Shown here: in pieces, positions 34,776 to 43,370 of the stretch
Position numbering within the stretch: position 1 is the stretch's first letter
Layout: each line of letters starts with the position of its first letter
From: Candidatus Gastranaerophilales bacterium
GTDB lineage: Bacteria; Cyanobacteriota; Vampirovibrionia; Gastranaerophilales; Gastranaerophilaceae
Assembly: GCA_944326515.1 (NCBI GenBank)
Contig: CALVEI010000002.1
Location: 1-64,000, forward strand
Length of the DNA: 64,000 nt
Direction: 5' to 3'
Translations under genes and position numbers: made by a program
Notes under the pieces: generated by a model
Database searches by the model: none
Seen by the model: only the letters and a program-made list of their open reading frames with translations
Told to the model about the DNA's origin: nothing

Positions 34776-36800
34776 GTGAGTCAATTAACCGATTGTACGG
34801 AAGAAAAACTTAACTTATCCAAAAATGCCATCAAAGTTTTGGAAAAAAGATATTTAAAAAGAGATGCTCAAGGCAATCCTACAGAAAGACCTGAAGATTT
34901 GTTCTTGAGAGTTGCTTCTACACTTGCAGAAGCTGATAAAAAGTTCGGCGCAACTCAAGAAGATGTTGCAAAGACAACAAAAGAATTTTATAACTTCATT
35001 ACAAAACGCTACTTTATGCCAAACTCACCTACATTGATGAACGCAGGTAGAGAATTGGGTCAATTGGCTGCTTGTTTTGTACTTCCTGTAGAAGATTCAT
35101 TGGAAGGTATTTTTGAAACAGTTAAAAACACTGCTTTAATACACAAATCAGGTGGTGGTACTGGTTTTTCATTCTCAAGATTAAGACCTAAAAATGACGT
35201 TGTACGTTCAACAATGGGCGTTTCTTCAGGCCCTGTAAGCTTTATGGAAGTATTCAACGCTGCAACTGAAGCCGTTAAACAAGGTGGAACAAGACGTGGC
35301 GCAAACATGGGTATCTTAAGAATTGACCACCCTGATATCTTAGATTTCATTAACTGTAAATCAGACAACTTTAAATTAAACAACTTCAATATTTCTGTTG
35401 CTGTTACAGACAAATTTATGGAAGCTTTAAAAGCAGGTACAGATTACGAATTAATTCACCCAAGAACTAAACAACCTGTTGGTAAATTAAATGCAAAAGC
35501 TGTATTTGATTTAATTGTAGAAGGTGCTTGGAAAAATGGTGAACCTGGTATCATCTTTATCGATCACATGAACTACGACAACCCAACTCCATTAATCGGT
35601 GAAATCGAATCAACAAACCCTTGCGGAGAAGTTCCTTTGCTTCCTTACGAAGCTTGCAACCTTGGTTCTATCAACCTAGGTTTAATGCTTAAAGGTGAAA
35701 AAGGCAACTACAGTGTTGACTGGGATAAATTGGCCGAAACAACTCAAACAGCTATCCACTTCTTGGATAACGTAATTGCTATCAACAATTATCCGCTTCC
35801 TCAAATTGCTGAAATGGTACAAAACAACCGTAAAATCGGTCTTGGTGTAATGGGTTGGGCTGATATGCTTATGAAAATGGGCATTGCATACAACTCAGAA
35901 GAAGGTACTAAACTTGCTTCTCAAGTTATGGAATTTATCGATTATCAATCAAAAGTTAAATCAATCGAACTCTCAAAAGAAAGAGGAAGATTCGGTAACT
36001 TTAAAGGAAGCGTTTATGACGGCGTATTTAAAGACGGAAAACCTTTCTTAACTTATAAATACCAAGGCAAATCAGCAGGCATCATCACTGATGAAATGTG
36101 GGCTGATTTGGATGCTCAAATTGCAAAATTCGGTATCAGAAACGCAACTACAACTTGTATTGCTCCAACTGGTACAATCTCAATGATTGCAAACGCATCA
36201 GGCGGTGTTGAACCTTTATTCGGACTTGTATTCATCCGCGACGTAATGGATGGAACAATCATGATGGAAGTTAACCCGATTTTTGAAGAATACGCAAAAT
36301 CTCACGGCTTCTATTCAGAAGAATTGATGAAAAAGATTTCAATCGACGGAACAGCTGCTCACTGTGACGAAGTTCCTGCAGAAGCTAAGAAAATCTTTGT
36401 TGCTGCTCACGACGTATCACCTTACTGGCACGTAAAAATGCAAGCTGCATTCCAACTTCACACAGATAATGCTGTTTCTAAAACAGTTAACTTTGAAGAA
36501 AATGCAACAAGACAAGATGTTGCAGATTCTTACTTGTTAGCTTATGAAAACAACTTGAAAGGTATCACAGTTTATCGTAACAACTCAAGACAATTCCAAC
36601 CTATGAACCTTGAGAAAAAAGACGATAAAAAAATGCCTGAAATTAAAGCAATTGACGAACCTAAAGCAGAAACAAAAATAGAGCTTCCTGAAGCTCAACA
36701 CGAAGGCGAAGAACATAAATGCCCTGAATGCGGTACTGTTCTAGGTTACGGAGAAGGATGCTTTATCTGCCTTAACTGCGGATACTCAGGTTGTTCATAA
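34776..36800 (+). CDS. nrdJ: Adenosylcobalamin-dependent (class II) ribonucleotide reductase
   Basis: The 674-aa enzyme reduces ribonucleotides to deoxyribonucleotides without oxygen, using B12. It shows the class II set: FMPNSPTLMNAGR with LAACFVLPV, HKSGGGTGFSFSRLRP, the radical and substrate cysteines in ESTNPCGEVPLLPYEACNLG, and CIAPTGTISMIANASGG. The C-terminus ends in a zinc ribbon with CPECG and CLNCGYSGC, which carries the cysteines that re-reduce the active site. It starts on GTG with a GGGGAGA ribosome site. A terminator follows, so it is a single gene. Confidence 0.96.
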   Translation: MSQLTDCTEEKLNLSKNAIKVLEKRYLKRDAQGNPTERPEDLFLRVASTLAEADKKFGATQEDVAKTTKEFYNFITKRYFMPNSPTLMNAGRELGQLAACFVLPVEDSLEGIFETVKNTALIHKSGGGTGFSFSRLRPKNDVVRSTMGVSSGPVSFMEVFNAATEAVKQGGTRRGANMGILRIDHPDILDFINCKSDNFKLNNFNISVAVTDKFMEALKAGTDYELIHPRTKQPVGKLNAKAVFDLIVEGAWKNGEPGIIFIDHMNYDNPTPLIGEIESTNPCGEVPLLPYEACNLGSINLGLMLKGEKGNYSVDWDKLAETTQTAIHFLDNVIAINNYPLPQIAEMVQNNRKIGLGVMGWADMLMKMGIAYNSEEGTKLASQVMEFIDYQSKVKSIELSKERGRFGNFKGSVYDGVFKDGKPFLTYKYQGKSAGIITDEMWADLDAQIAKFGIRNATTTCIAPTGTISMIANASGGVEPLFGLVFIRDVMDGTIMMEVNPIFEEYAKSHGFYSEELMKKISIDGTAAHCDEVPAEAKKIFVAAHDVSPYWHVKMQAAFQLHTDNAVSKTVNFEENATRQDVADSYLLAYENNLKGITVYRNNSRQFQPMNLEKKDDKKMPEIKAIDEPKAETKIELPEAQHEGEEHKCPECGTVLGYGEGCFICLNCGYSGCS

Positions 36801-36819
36801 AAATATACTCAAATTAATA

Positions 36820-36851
36820 AAAAAGGCCCTTAAATATTAAGGGTCTTTTTT
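36820..36851 (+). terminator. Terminator after nrdJ
   Basis: AAAAAGGCCCTTAA and TTAAGGGTCTTTTT pair over 14 bp (one G-T) with an ATA loop and a T run. Confidence 0.9.
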
Positions 36852-36852
36852 A

Positions 36853-37363
36853 TGTTGAATGCATTATTAAAAACTAACACTGCTTACGTTGTAAGCAGTA
36901 GGGGGTTCGGGGCGAAGCCCTGATGAAACTATTGTTAGAGATTTTTAACGAAGGAATGAAAATTTACCGTACCGAAATTGATAGTTCATGAGTGGACGGA
37001 AATTTTCGTTTCTGAGTTTTAAAATCTCTTTTGGTATAGCGTGTTTTTCTTTTTTGGTTCATTTTTTCTTTTTACTTCGCAAACAAAAAGAAAAAATGAA
37101 CATATAGAAAAAAATTTATTAACAAAAGGCAAGTATCTAAAAAATCATTAGTTTATTTTTTGTTCATTGCTTTCTCTTTGAGACTATAAAAAAGAAAGAA
37201 ACAGAGCACACACTCAAGAGCGTTAATGTGCCTACGACTCGAGCAAGAAAAAAGAACGCTAATAGCAATTGTATCTAAGATGTACATAAAAACATTAACA
37301 ATATATTGTATCCAACATTCTTTAATACAACGATAAATTCAATAAGCTACTCAAACAAACAAC
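36853..37363. other. Gene-free spacer with large hairpins between nrdJ and tgt
   Basis: No credible gene is seen. The spacer holds a 9-bp hairpin ACTGCTTAC/GTAAGCAGT (36879-36899), a GC-rich stretch with GGGGCGAAGCCC, a long imperfect hairpin of 93 nt bounded by AGAGATTTT (36937-36945) and AAAATCTCT (37021-37029), and the palindromic repeat described separately. A MITE-like element or a non-coding RNA would fit. Confidence 0.55.
37040..37106. repeat. AT-rich palindromic dispersed repeat, copy 1
   Basis: A 17-bp perfect inverted repeat (37057-37073 with 37085-37101; 11-nt loop containing CTTCGC) is flanked by TATAGCGTG. Two relatives lie at 62997-63066 and 63895-63967 in the opposite orientation, sharing the CTTTTTTGCG-type loop edge and the GCTATGT or ATAGCG flank. 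Confidence 0.7.
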
Positions 37364-38485
37364 TTATTTACTAAAAAGCTTTTTCATTCTTTCATTATAA
37401 AATTCTTCATATCTGTCTTCCAATATAGCCTTACGGGCTTCTTTAACAAGATCTATAAGGAATTGGATATTGTGAATACTCAATAATATAGCAGCAGTTG
37501 CTTCACCAGCTCGATAAAGATGTCTTATGTATGCCTTTGTATGATTGCGGCAGGCATAACAATTACAGTTGAAATCAAGAGGACTTGCATCTCTTTCAAA
37601 CTCTTTATTTTTGATAATTTTTCTTCCTTCTGATGTAAAGAAAGAACCGTGACGAGCATTTCTAGTCGGCAGCACACAATCAAACATGTCCACACCGCGC
37701 AAAATTCCGTCTAACAAATCTTCAGGAGTTCCAACACCCATAAGATATCTTGGTTTTTCACGAGGTAATAAAGGTGCAGTTAAACCTACAAAATGGTTTT
37801 TCACATCGGCAGGTTCACCAACACTTACACCGCCTATTGCGTAGCCAACCGCGTCAAATGTAGAAATTACACGAGCACTTTCTTTTCTTAAATCATCATA
37901 AAAAGCCCCCTGAACAATAGGGAAAAGTGCCTGATCATCACGAGTGTGTGCTTTAAAACATCTTTCAAGCCAGCGATGAGTACGTTCCATAGCGAGCTTG
38001 GCTTCTTCGTATGTACAAGGATATGGCGCACATTCATCAAAAGCCATTGCAATATCAGCACCCAAATCTTGTTGAATTTCCATAGATATTTCAGGGTTAA
38101 TAAAATATTCAGAACCTGTTTTGGCATCTTTGAACCTTACACCGTCTTCTGAGATATTGCGCAAATCAGCAAGACTAAACACCTGAAACCCGCCAGAGTC
38201 TGTCAAAATCGGTTTATCCCAGTTCATCCACTTATGCAACCCGCCGAACTCTTTGATTAATTTATTTCCGGGTCTTAAAGAAAGGTGATAAGAATTGCCC
38301 AAAATAATTTGAGCACCGGTATCTTTAAGATGGTCATTTGTCATCATTTTAACAGCAGAATTTGTCCCCACCGGCATAAAGATAGGTGTTTCAATATCGC
38401 CATGAGGTGTATGCAAAAGACCGGCTCTTGCTCCGGTCTTTTTATCTTCATTTAATAATTCATAGCTGAAAAAATCGCTTTTCAT
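37364..38485 (-). CDS. tgt: Queuine/preQ1 tRNA-guanine transglycosylase
   Basis: From ATG 38485 the enzyme has 373 aa, the normal Tgt length. It exchanges guanine 34 for preQ1 in tRNAs with GUN anticodons. Motifs are IETPIFMPVGT, LTDSGGFQVFSL (substrate Asp), GGVSVGEP, and the zinc site with CNCYACRNH. A longer frame exists upstream, but it overlaps ndk; ATG 38485 overlaps the ndk stop as TAATG, a translational-coupling arrangement. It is transcribed after ndk. Confidence 0.96.
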   Translation of the reverse strand: MKSDFFSYELLNEDKKTGARAGLLHTPHGDIETPIFMPVGTNSAVKMMTNDHLKDTGAQIILGNSYHLSLRPGNKLIKEFGGLHKWMNWDKPILTDSGGFQVFSLADLRNISEDGVRFKDAKTGSEYFINPEISMEIQQDLGADIAMAFDECAPYPCTYEEAKLAMERTHRWLERCFKAHTRDDQALFPIVQGAFYDDLRKESARVISTFDAVGYAIGGVSVGEPADVKNHFVGLTAPLLPREKPRYLMGVGTPEDLLDGILRGVDMFDCVLPTRNARHGSFFTSEGRKIIKNKEFERDASPLDFNCNCYACRNHTKAYIRHLYRAGEATAAILLSIHNIQFLIDLVKEARKAILEDRYEEFYNERMKKLFSK

Positions 38486-38943
38486 TATTTCATATCTTCC
38501 CAAACATAATCCATCATAGATTTCCAATCTCTGCAAAGTTCTTCAGGCTTAAAGTAGATATTAATTTCTCTTTCAGCACTTTCACAGCAATCAGAACCAT
38601 GGATTGTGTTACATTCTTTTGTTTGTGCAAAATCAGCTCTAATTGTACCAACTTGAGCATCGTTAGGTACTGTAGAACCCATCATATGGCGCATACCTTC
38701 AATAACATTTTTGCCTTCAACAACCATAGCAACAATCGGACCTGAAGTAATATAATTGATTAATTCAGGATAAAAAGGTTTGCCTTTGTGTTCTTCGTAG
38801 TGTTTTTCTGCAATTTCCAAAGTTGGTTGAAGCATTTTTAAACCAACGATTTTGTAACCTTTGTGTTCAATTCTTCTGATAATGTTTCCTATCAAGCCTC
38901 TTTTTACTCCGTCAGGTTTGATTGCTACAAATGTTCTGTCCAT
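38485..38943 (-). CDS. ndk: Nucleoside diphosphate kinase
   Basis: The 152-aa enzyme balances NTP and dNTP pools through a phospho-histidine. The opening DRTFVAIKPDGVKRGLIG, the middle GPIVAMVVEG and the active-site NTIHGSDCCESAEREI with its catalytic His are all present. Length is typical. The ATG has an AGGAC ribosome site, and the gene is coupled to tgt by TAATG. Confidence 0.97.
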   Translation of the reverse strand: MDRTFVAIKPDGVKRGLIGNIIRRIEHKGYKIVGLKMLQPTLEIAEKHYEEHKGKPFYPELINYITSGPIVAMVVEGKNVIEGMRHMMGSTVPNDAQVGTIRADFAQTKECNTIHGSDCCESAEREINIYFKPEELCRDWKSMMDYVWEDMK

Positions 38944-39206
38944 TAATGTCCTCCAGTATTCTAAAAACGCTTTAGAAATAAGTTAAAGCGGGCTTTAACA
39001 AATGCGTTCAAGTCTATTGAAGCATAAACACTAAGTTTTAACAAGTTTTAAGCAACATAGTTTTTTTATTTAAAAATTTTTATATTTATGAAAAAATGTT
39101 AAGAACAAAGTTGCCAACTAGCATATTTTTTTATGTTCTGACTTCATGTAACTGAAAAGCGGAATGAATTTATAGAAATTTATACATAGGAAAGTCGTAA
39201 AATATA

Positions 39207-39797
39207 ATGGGAGCAGGAAACTTAAACCCAATACTCAAAAAAATAGCAAAAGCTGCATACAATCTTGGGGATCATAACGATCCTTTAAATGCAGTGTTGG
39301 CGATAGCAATTTTTAAGGGCATAAACCGTCCGTTATTTACAATGATGGACAAAGAATCAGACCCAAAAACAAAACGCTACGCAGCATTTAGAGAAGGGTT
39401 AACGGAAGTTGTTGCTGCTTCAACTTATATCATCACAAACAAAACCTTGGTTAAACCTATTTCTAAATACTTAGAAAAGAAAACGGGAGGTTCTTTAGGA
39501 AAAATCACTCACGGTATAGAATTTTTAGGTGTATGTTTAAGTGCAGTATTTTTAATTCCACTGGCTTGCAACCTTTTGCTTAACCCTATTATGAAGGGGG
39601 TTTCTAAACTTACACATAAAAAAGAACAAGAAACTAAAGGTTTAGACATAAAAGAAAACGTTGTACCGACACTTTCAAAACCTATCGTTCAACATTTACC
39701 TGCAACCAATGTTCCCAAAGGACCAAACAGTCTTGTTGTTGTATTACAGAATAAATACGCCGCAAATAACGGCGGAAATATGAAAGTGGGGGCGTAG
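39207..39797 (+). CDS. Hypothetical membrane protein, paralogue A
   Basis: This 196-aa protein has no known family. It has hydrophobic stretches at about residues 26-40, 66-85 and 105-130 and a flexible C-terminal tail. The segment INRPLFTMMDKESDPKTKRYAAFRE and the ending of its last helix (LLNPIMKGV) match those of the next gene (GRPAFTLADTHVDKETRKYSAFKE type and LHPIMKAL), so the two are paralogues. The AGGAAAG ribosome site is about 12 nt before the ATG. The downstream gene starts immediately after the stop. Confidence 0.8.
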   Translation: MGAGNLNPILKKIAKAAYNLGDHNDPLNAVLAIAIFKGINRPLFTMMDKESDPKTKRYAAFREGLTEVVAASTYIITNKTLVKPISKYLEKKTGGSLGKITHGIEFLGVCLSAVFLIPLACNLLLNPIMKGVSKLTHKKEQETKGLDIKENVVPTLSKPIVQHLPATNVPKGPNSLVVVLQNKYAANNGGNMKVGA

Positions 39798-40550
39798 ATG
39801 ATTACCAACACTTTTGTACATTTAATATCTAAAAACGGTTTTCAAAACCTTATCCAAAACACAACAGCTCAAGTTTCTATAGAAACAGGTTTGAAAGCTG
39901 TGGGCCGTCCTGCATTTACACTTGCAGATACTCACGTTGATAAAGAAACAAGAAAATACTCTGCATTTAAAGAACTTTTATACCAACTTTTATGCCTTGG
40001 TATTTATCTTGCAGTTATCCCTGTAACATTCAAAAAAGGTGGTTTTGCAGTATTCAAAAAACTTTGCAACAAAGTAAGCCAACACCCTGAATTTCTTAAA
40101 TCCATTACAAAAACAGACAAACTTCAGGGGATAGAAAAATGCTCAATAGATATATTTAAAAACGAAAAAGCTCTTGTTGCTATTCATAAAATGAGCCACC
40201 TTAGCGCAGCAAAAAGACAAGACAAAGCTAACGACTTGGCACAAAAACTTTTAAAAACTATTGAAGAAAATACAAATTGGGAACTGGTAAAAAAAGAATA
40301 CGGGAGTAAAGAAAAATTTATGGAAAATATGCTTAACAAAGAAAGAGAAAGCAGATTTTTCAGACAATTCTTTATCGGTAAAGGCGGAATCGAAATGAGT
40401 TCTATAGTCGGCTCTGTAGTAGGTTTAACAATCCTTGCTCCTGAATTAAGCCATTTAATTTTGCACCCGATTATGAAAGCTCTCAACTTGGAAGCATCTC
40501 ATAAAGCAAATTCTGAAACAAAACCTCAAAAGATTAATAAACAAGCTTAA
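39798..40550 (+). CDS. Hypothetical membrane protein, paralogue B
   Basis: A 250-aa relative of the preceding protein, with an extra charged helical insert (about residues 90-190). Membrane stretches are near residues 60-77 and 205-235 (IVGSVVGLTILAPELSHLIL). Its ATG directly follows the stop of paralogue A, so translation is likely coupled. The lptB gene begins 43 bp later on the same strand, so these proteins may be cotranscribed with the Lpt genes. Function unknown. Confidence 0.8.
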   Translation: MITNTFVHLISKNGFQNLIQNTTAQVSIETGLKAVGRPAFTLADTHVDKETRKYSAFKELLYQLLCLGIYLAVIPVTFKKGGFAVFKKLCNKVSQHPEFLKSITKTDKLQGIEKCSIDIFKNEKALVAIHKMSHLSAAKRQDKANDLAQKLLKTIEENTNWELVKKEYGSKEKFMENMLNKERESRFFRQFFIGKGGIEMSSIVGSVVGLTILAPELSHLILHPIMKALNLEASHKANSETKPQKINKQA

Positions 40551-40593
40551 GTTTTTGTGGTATCCTTTTTTAATATAAAGGTGGAATTTGACT

Positions 40594-41319
40594 ATGAAAA
40601 TTACGGCAAAAAATCTTGTAAAAATATACGGGGACAGAACTGTTGTTAACGACATCAGCTTTGAAGTTAACAAAGGCGAAGTTGTTGGGCTTTTAGGTCC
40701 AAACGGTGCAGGTAAAACAACTACATTTTATATGGTTGTAGGCCTAGTAAAAGCCAACGGTGGTAAAGTATTCCTTGGCGACAAAGATTTAACAAATGTA
40801 CCAATGAATATAAGAGCAAAAGAAGGTATCGGATACCTTCCCCAAGAAGCATCTATTTTTAGAAAATTGTCTGTTGAAGACAATATAAAACTTGTTCTTC
40901 AAATGAACGACAAACTTAACGAAGAAGAGAAAAAACAAAAGCTTGAAGATTTGCTTGACGAATTTGGTATGAAAGCAAAAAGAAAATTCTCAGCAATATC
41001 ACTTTCCGGTGGGGAAAGACGAAGGGTTGAACTTGCAAGAGCACTCGCAGCAAGCCCGGAGTTTATTCTTCTTGATGAACCATTTACAGGTATTGACCCT
41101 ATCGCAATAGGAGAAATTAAAGACAACATCAGAAAACTTTCTGAAGAAAAGGGCTTGGGTGTACTAATCACCGACCACAACCCTAAAGCTACACTATCTA
41201 TCACAGATAGAGCATACGTTATTTTTGACGGAAAAATAAAAATCCAAGGTCGAAGTGTAGAAGTAGCAAATGATCCTGTTGCTAAAGAATTTTACTTAGG
41301 AAAGGACTTCACTCTGTAA
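40594..41319 (+). CDS. lptB: LPS export ABC transporter ATPase LptB
   Basis: The 241-aa ATPase has Walker A GPNGAGKTT, the Q-loop LPQEASIF, signature LSGGERRRVELARAL, Walker B FILLDEPFTGIDP and switch His in ITDHN. The sequence around the Q-loop (GIGYLPQEASIFRKLSVEDN) is characteristic of LptB. It powers extraction of lipopolysaccharide from the inner membrane. A TTG two codons earlier is in frame, but ATG 40594 with the AAAGGTGGA site is better. It overlaps the permease gene as TAATG. Confidence 0.94.
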   Translation: MKITAKNLVKIYGDRTVVNDISFEVNKGEVVGLLGPNGAGKTTTFYMVVGLVKANGGKVFLGDKDLTNVPMNIRAKEGIGYLPQEASIFRKLSVEDNIKLVLQMNDKLNEEEKKQKLEDLLDEFGMKAKRKFSAISLSGGERRRVELARALAASPEFILLDEPFTGIDPIAIGEIKDNIRKLSEEKGLGVLITDHNPKATLSITDRAYVIFDGKIKIQGRSVEVANDPVAKEFYLGKDFTL

Positions 41320-42443
41320 TGAAAATGCCTAAAATATCCTTACCTTTTAAAATTTTTGACGGATATATTACAAAGCAGGTATTTGCAGCTACATTAGTTT
41401 GTATTTTTCTTTTTGTAGTTGTATGGATTGCGCCTGAAACACTTTTGAAAGTTATCAAAAGAACCATGGCCGGTATTTACACTCCTATGGTAGGGATTCA
41501 ACTTTTGATTTACGAAATCCCTAAAATTGTAGGTAAAGCGCTACCTGTAGGATTACTTTTGGGAACTCTTTTTACTTTTGACAAATTGAGCAAAGACTCT
41601 GAGCTTACAGTATTAAGAGGTATTGGCCTTACATTTTGGAGAATAGTTTATCCAATAATCATTTTGAGTATTTTTATCTCGGTATTGTGTTTTTCTTTAT
41701 ACAACACGCTAATACCTTATAGCGAAAAAAGAATTAACGACCTAAAAGGTGAATCATACGAAACTCACTTTGTTTATACAGTTAAGGCTAAAAACGACCA
41801 GTTAGAAAAAATTATTGTAGTACCAAGATACTACAACGACATGATAAGCAAACCGCTTATTCTAAACTTTGACGCATCACAATACAAAGACACAAGCGTC
41901 TTAAGTAGTATTATGCAAACAGATTACGCCGTTTATAAAAAAGGTCAGTGGAAAGTCTATAACGTAAAAAAATATGAGCTTACCCAAGACGGTGTATTTA
42001 AAAGCATAAGTAATGTTGATAGTGAAGAAGTTCTGTCTGGCTACAGAGCCGATAAAGCTTTTAAGATAATGTCTTATTCAACTAAAAAGGAAAGAGCATT
42101 AGATAACTCAGAAGTTACTGAATACATAAAAATGCTTAAAGATGAAAATCTTAAAGATGAATACAGATTTATGCTTAACAAATATCTTCAAAGATATTTC
42201 CATTCTCTTATCTGTATATTGTTTGCCATTTTAGGATGTTTGCTTGGTTTTTCTAAACCGAGAGAACAAAAACTAGTCAACTTTGTAATAGGCATAGGTA
42301 TAGTTTTTGGATATTATATTACTCTGCCGTTCTTTGATATGTGTGCAGAAAAAGGGATACTAAGCCCGTTTATAACATCATCAATACAACCTATTGCCAT
42401 TTTGATAGCAATATTTATCTTTAAGAAAATCAAAGATTTATAA
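41319..42443 (+). CDS. LptF/LptG-family LPS export permease
   Basis: The 374-aa protein has the YjgP/YjgQ plan: three N-terminal membrane helices, a periplasmic beta domain (about residues 130-270) and three C-terminal helices. The opening ILPFKIFDGYITKQVF-like region and LPVGLLLGTLFTFDKLSKDSE match the family motif. It forms the membrane part of the LptB2FG exporter. Only one permease gene is adjacent, so it may pair with a second copy elsewhere or form a homodimer. Confidence 0.9.
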   Translation: MKMPKISLPFKIFDGYITKQVFAATLVCIFLFVVVWIAPETLLKVIKRTMAGIYTPMVGIQLLIYEIPKIVGKALPVGLLLGTLFTFDKLSKDSELTVLRGIGLTFWRIVYPIIILSIFISVLCFSLYNTLIPYSEKRINDLKGESYETHFVYTVKAKNDQLEKIIVVPRYYNDMISKPLILNFDASQYKDTSVLSSIMQTDYAVYKKGQWKVYNVKKYELTQDGVFKSISNVDSEEVLSGYRADKAFKIMSYSTKKERALDNSEVTEYIKMLKDENLKDEYRFMLNKYLQRYFHSLICILFAILGCLLGFSKPREQKLVNFVIGIGIVFGYYITLPFFDMCAEKGILSPFITSSIQPIAILIAIFIFKKIKDL

Positions 42444-42466
42444 TAAAATCTTTCGGAGGATTTTAA

Positions 42467-43318
42467 ATGAAAAAAACAATATCTTTATTATGTCTGCTTT
42501 GCAGTGCAATAGTTTTTTCAACAGGTGCCTGCCCTCCGATAAATAACAACACTTGTAAAACGATTCCTCCCATTGAAATAAAAAACAACAATGGGCTTTA
42601 TATAATAAAAATACCTAAAGAAAGAAACTCAAACATTCGTCCGTATGTTTCAAAATTGCTGACATATAACAAAACTGTTTTTGAATTAACAAACGCAGAA
42701 CTCGTCGTCAATGCAGGATATTTTGACCCAAATAATCAAAAAACATCCTCATACGTAATTATTGATAAAAAAGTTGTTCTTGACCCAACAACAAACAAAA
42801 GTCTTATGAACAACCAAGCAATAAAGCCGTACTTAAATACAGTCTTAAACAGAACAGAATTTAGAGTGCTCGACTGTAACGGCGAAACTAAATACGACAT
42901 AACAGCACACAATACAAAACCACCTTTCAGATGTGAAATAAAACACTCCATTCAAGCAGGCCCTATGATTTACCCTGACTTGAGATTATCAAGAGAATAC
43001 TTTGTCGCAAAAGACGAAAATGGCAACGTCACAAGAGACTCTATAACAGCACTCAAAAAATGTGCAAGAACGGCAATAGGTATAAAAGACGGAGACATAT
43101 ATATCATCATCGCAAACATATACCACAAAGTAACACTGCCTGAGTTATACAGAATTTGCGAAGATTTAAAACTGGATAAAGCGATGAACTTCGATGGCGG
43201 CGGCTCTACCTCGTTAAATTATAAAGGGACAGGCAATCCTAATTTTAAAAATCTCGAAATTACGTCGGATAAAAATAAAAACGCAAGAAAATTAAAATCT
43301 TTCCTTGTTATAGATTAA
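42467..43318 (+). CDS. Exported phosphodiester glycosidase (NAGPA family)
   Basis: This 283-aa protein begins with a signal peptide (about 1-21, ending FSTGAC; the Cys gives a weak lipobox). The body matches the NAGPA/DUF2233 domain: ELVVNAGYFDPNNQKTSS, QAGPMIYPDLRLS, CARTAIGIKDGDIYIII and MNFDGGGSTSLNYKG. The family removes sugars linked through phosphodiesters, probably on cell-wall or capsule material. The GGAGG ribosome site precedes the ATG, 23 bp after the Lpt permease gene, so it may share that operon and act in the envelope. Confidence 0.88.
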   Translation: MKKTISLLCLLCSAIVFSTGACPPINNNTCKTIPPIEIKNNNGLYIIKIPKERNSNIRPYVSKLLTYNKTVFELTNAELVVNAGYFDPNNQKTSSYVIIDKKVVLDPTTNKSLMNNQAIKPYLNTVLNRTEFRVLDCNGETKYDITAHNTKPPFRCEIKHSIQAGPMIYPDLRLSREYFVAKDENGNVTRDSITALKKCARTAIGIKDGDIYIIIANIYHKVTLPELYRICEDLKLDKAMNFDGGGSTSLNYKGTGNPNFKNLEITSDKNKNARKLKSFLVID

Positions 43319-43357
43319 CTTTTTTAGTTTTTCCATAAATCTAAAAACATTAGATGT

Positions 43358-43363
43358 TATAAT
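43358..43363 (+). promoter_or_regulatory. -10 box for leaderless recF transcript
   Basis: TATAAT lies 7 nt before the recF ATG with no ribosome site between. Confidence 0.55.
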
Positions 43364-43370
43364 AAAGTCT

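Noticed and set aside
38486-38536. Longer N-terminus for Tgt
   Set aside because: It would overlap ndk, and the family begins near MKSDFFSYELL at ATG 38485, which overlaps the ndk stop in a coupling arrangement.
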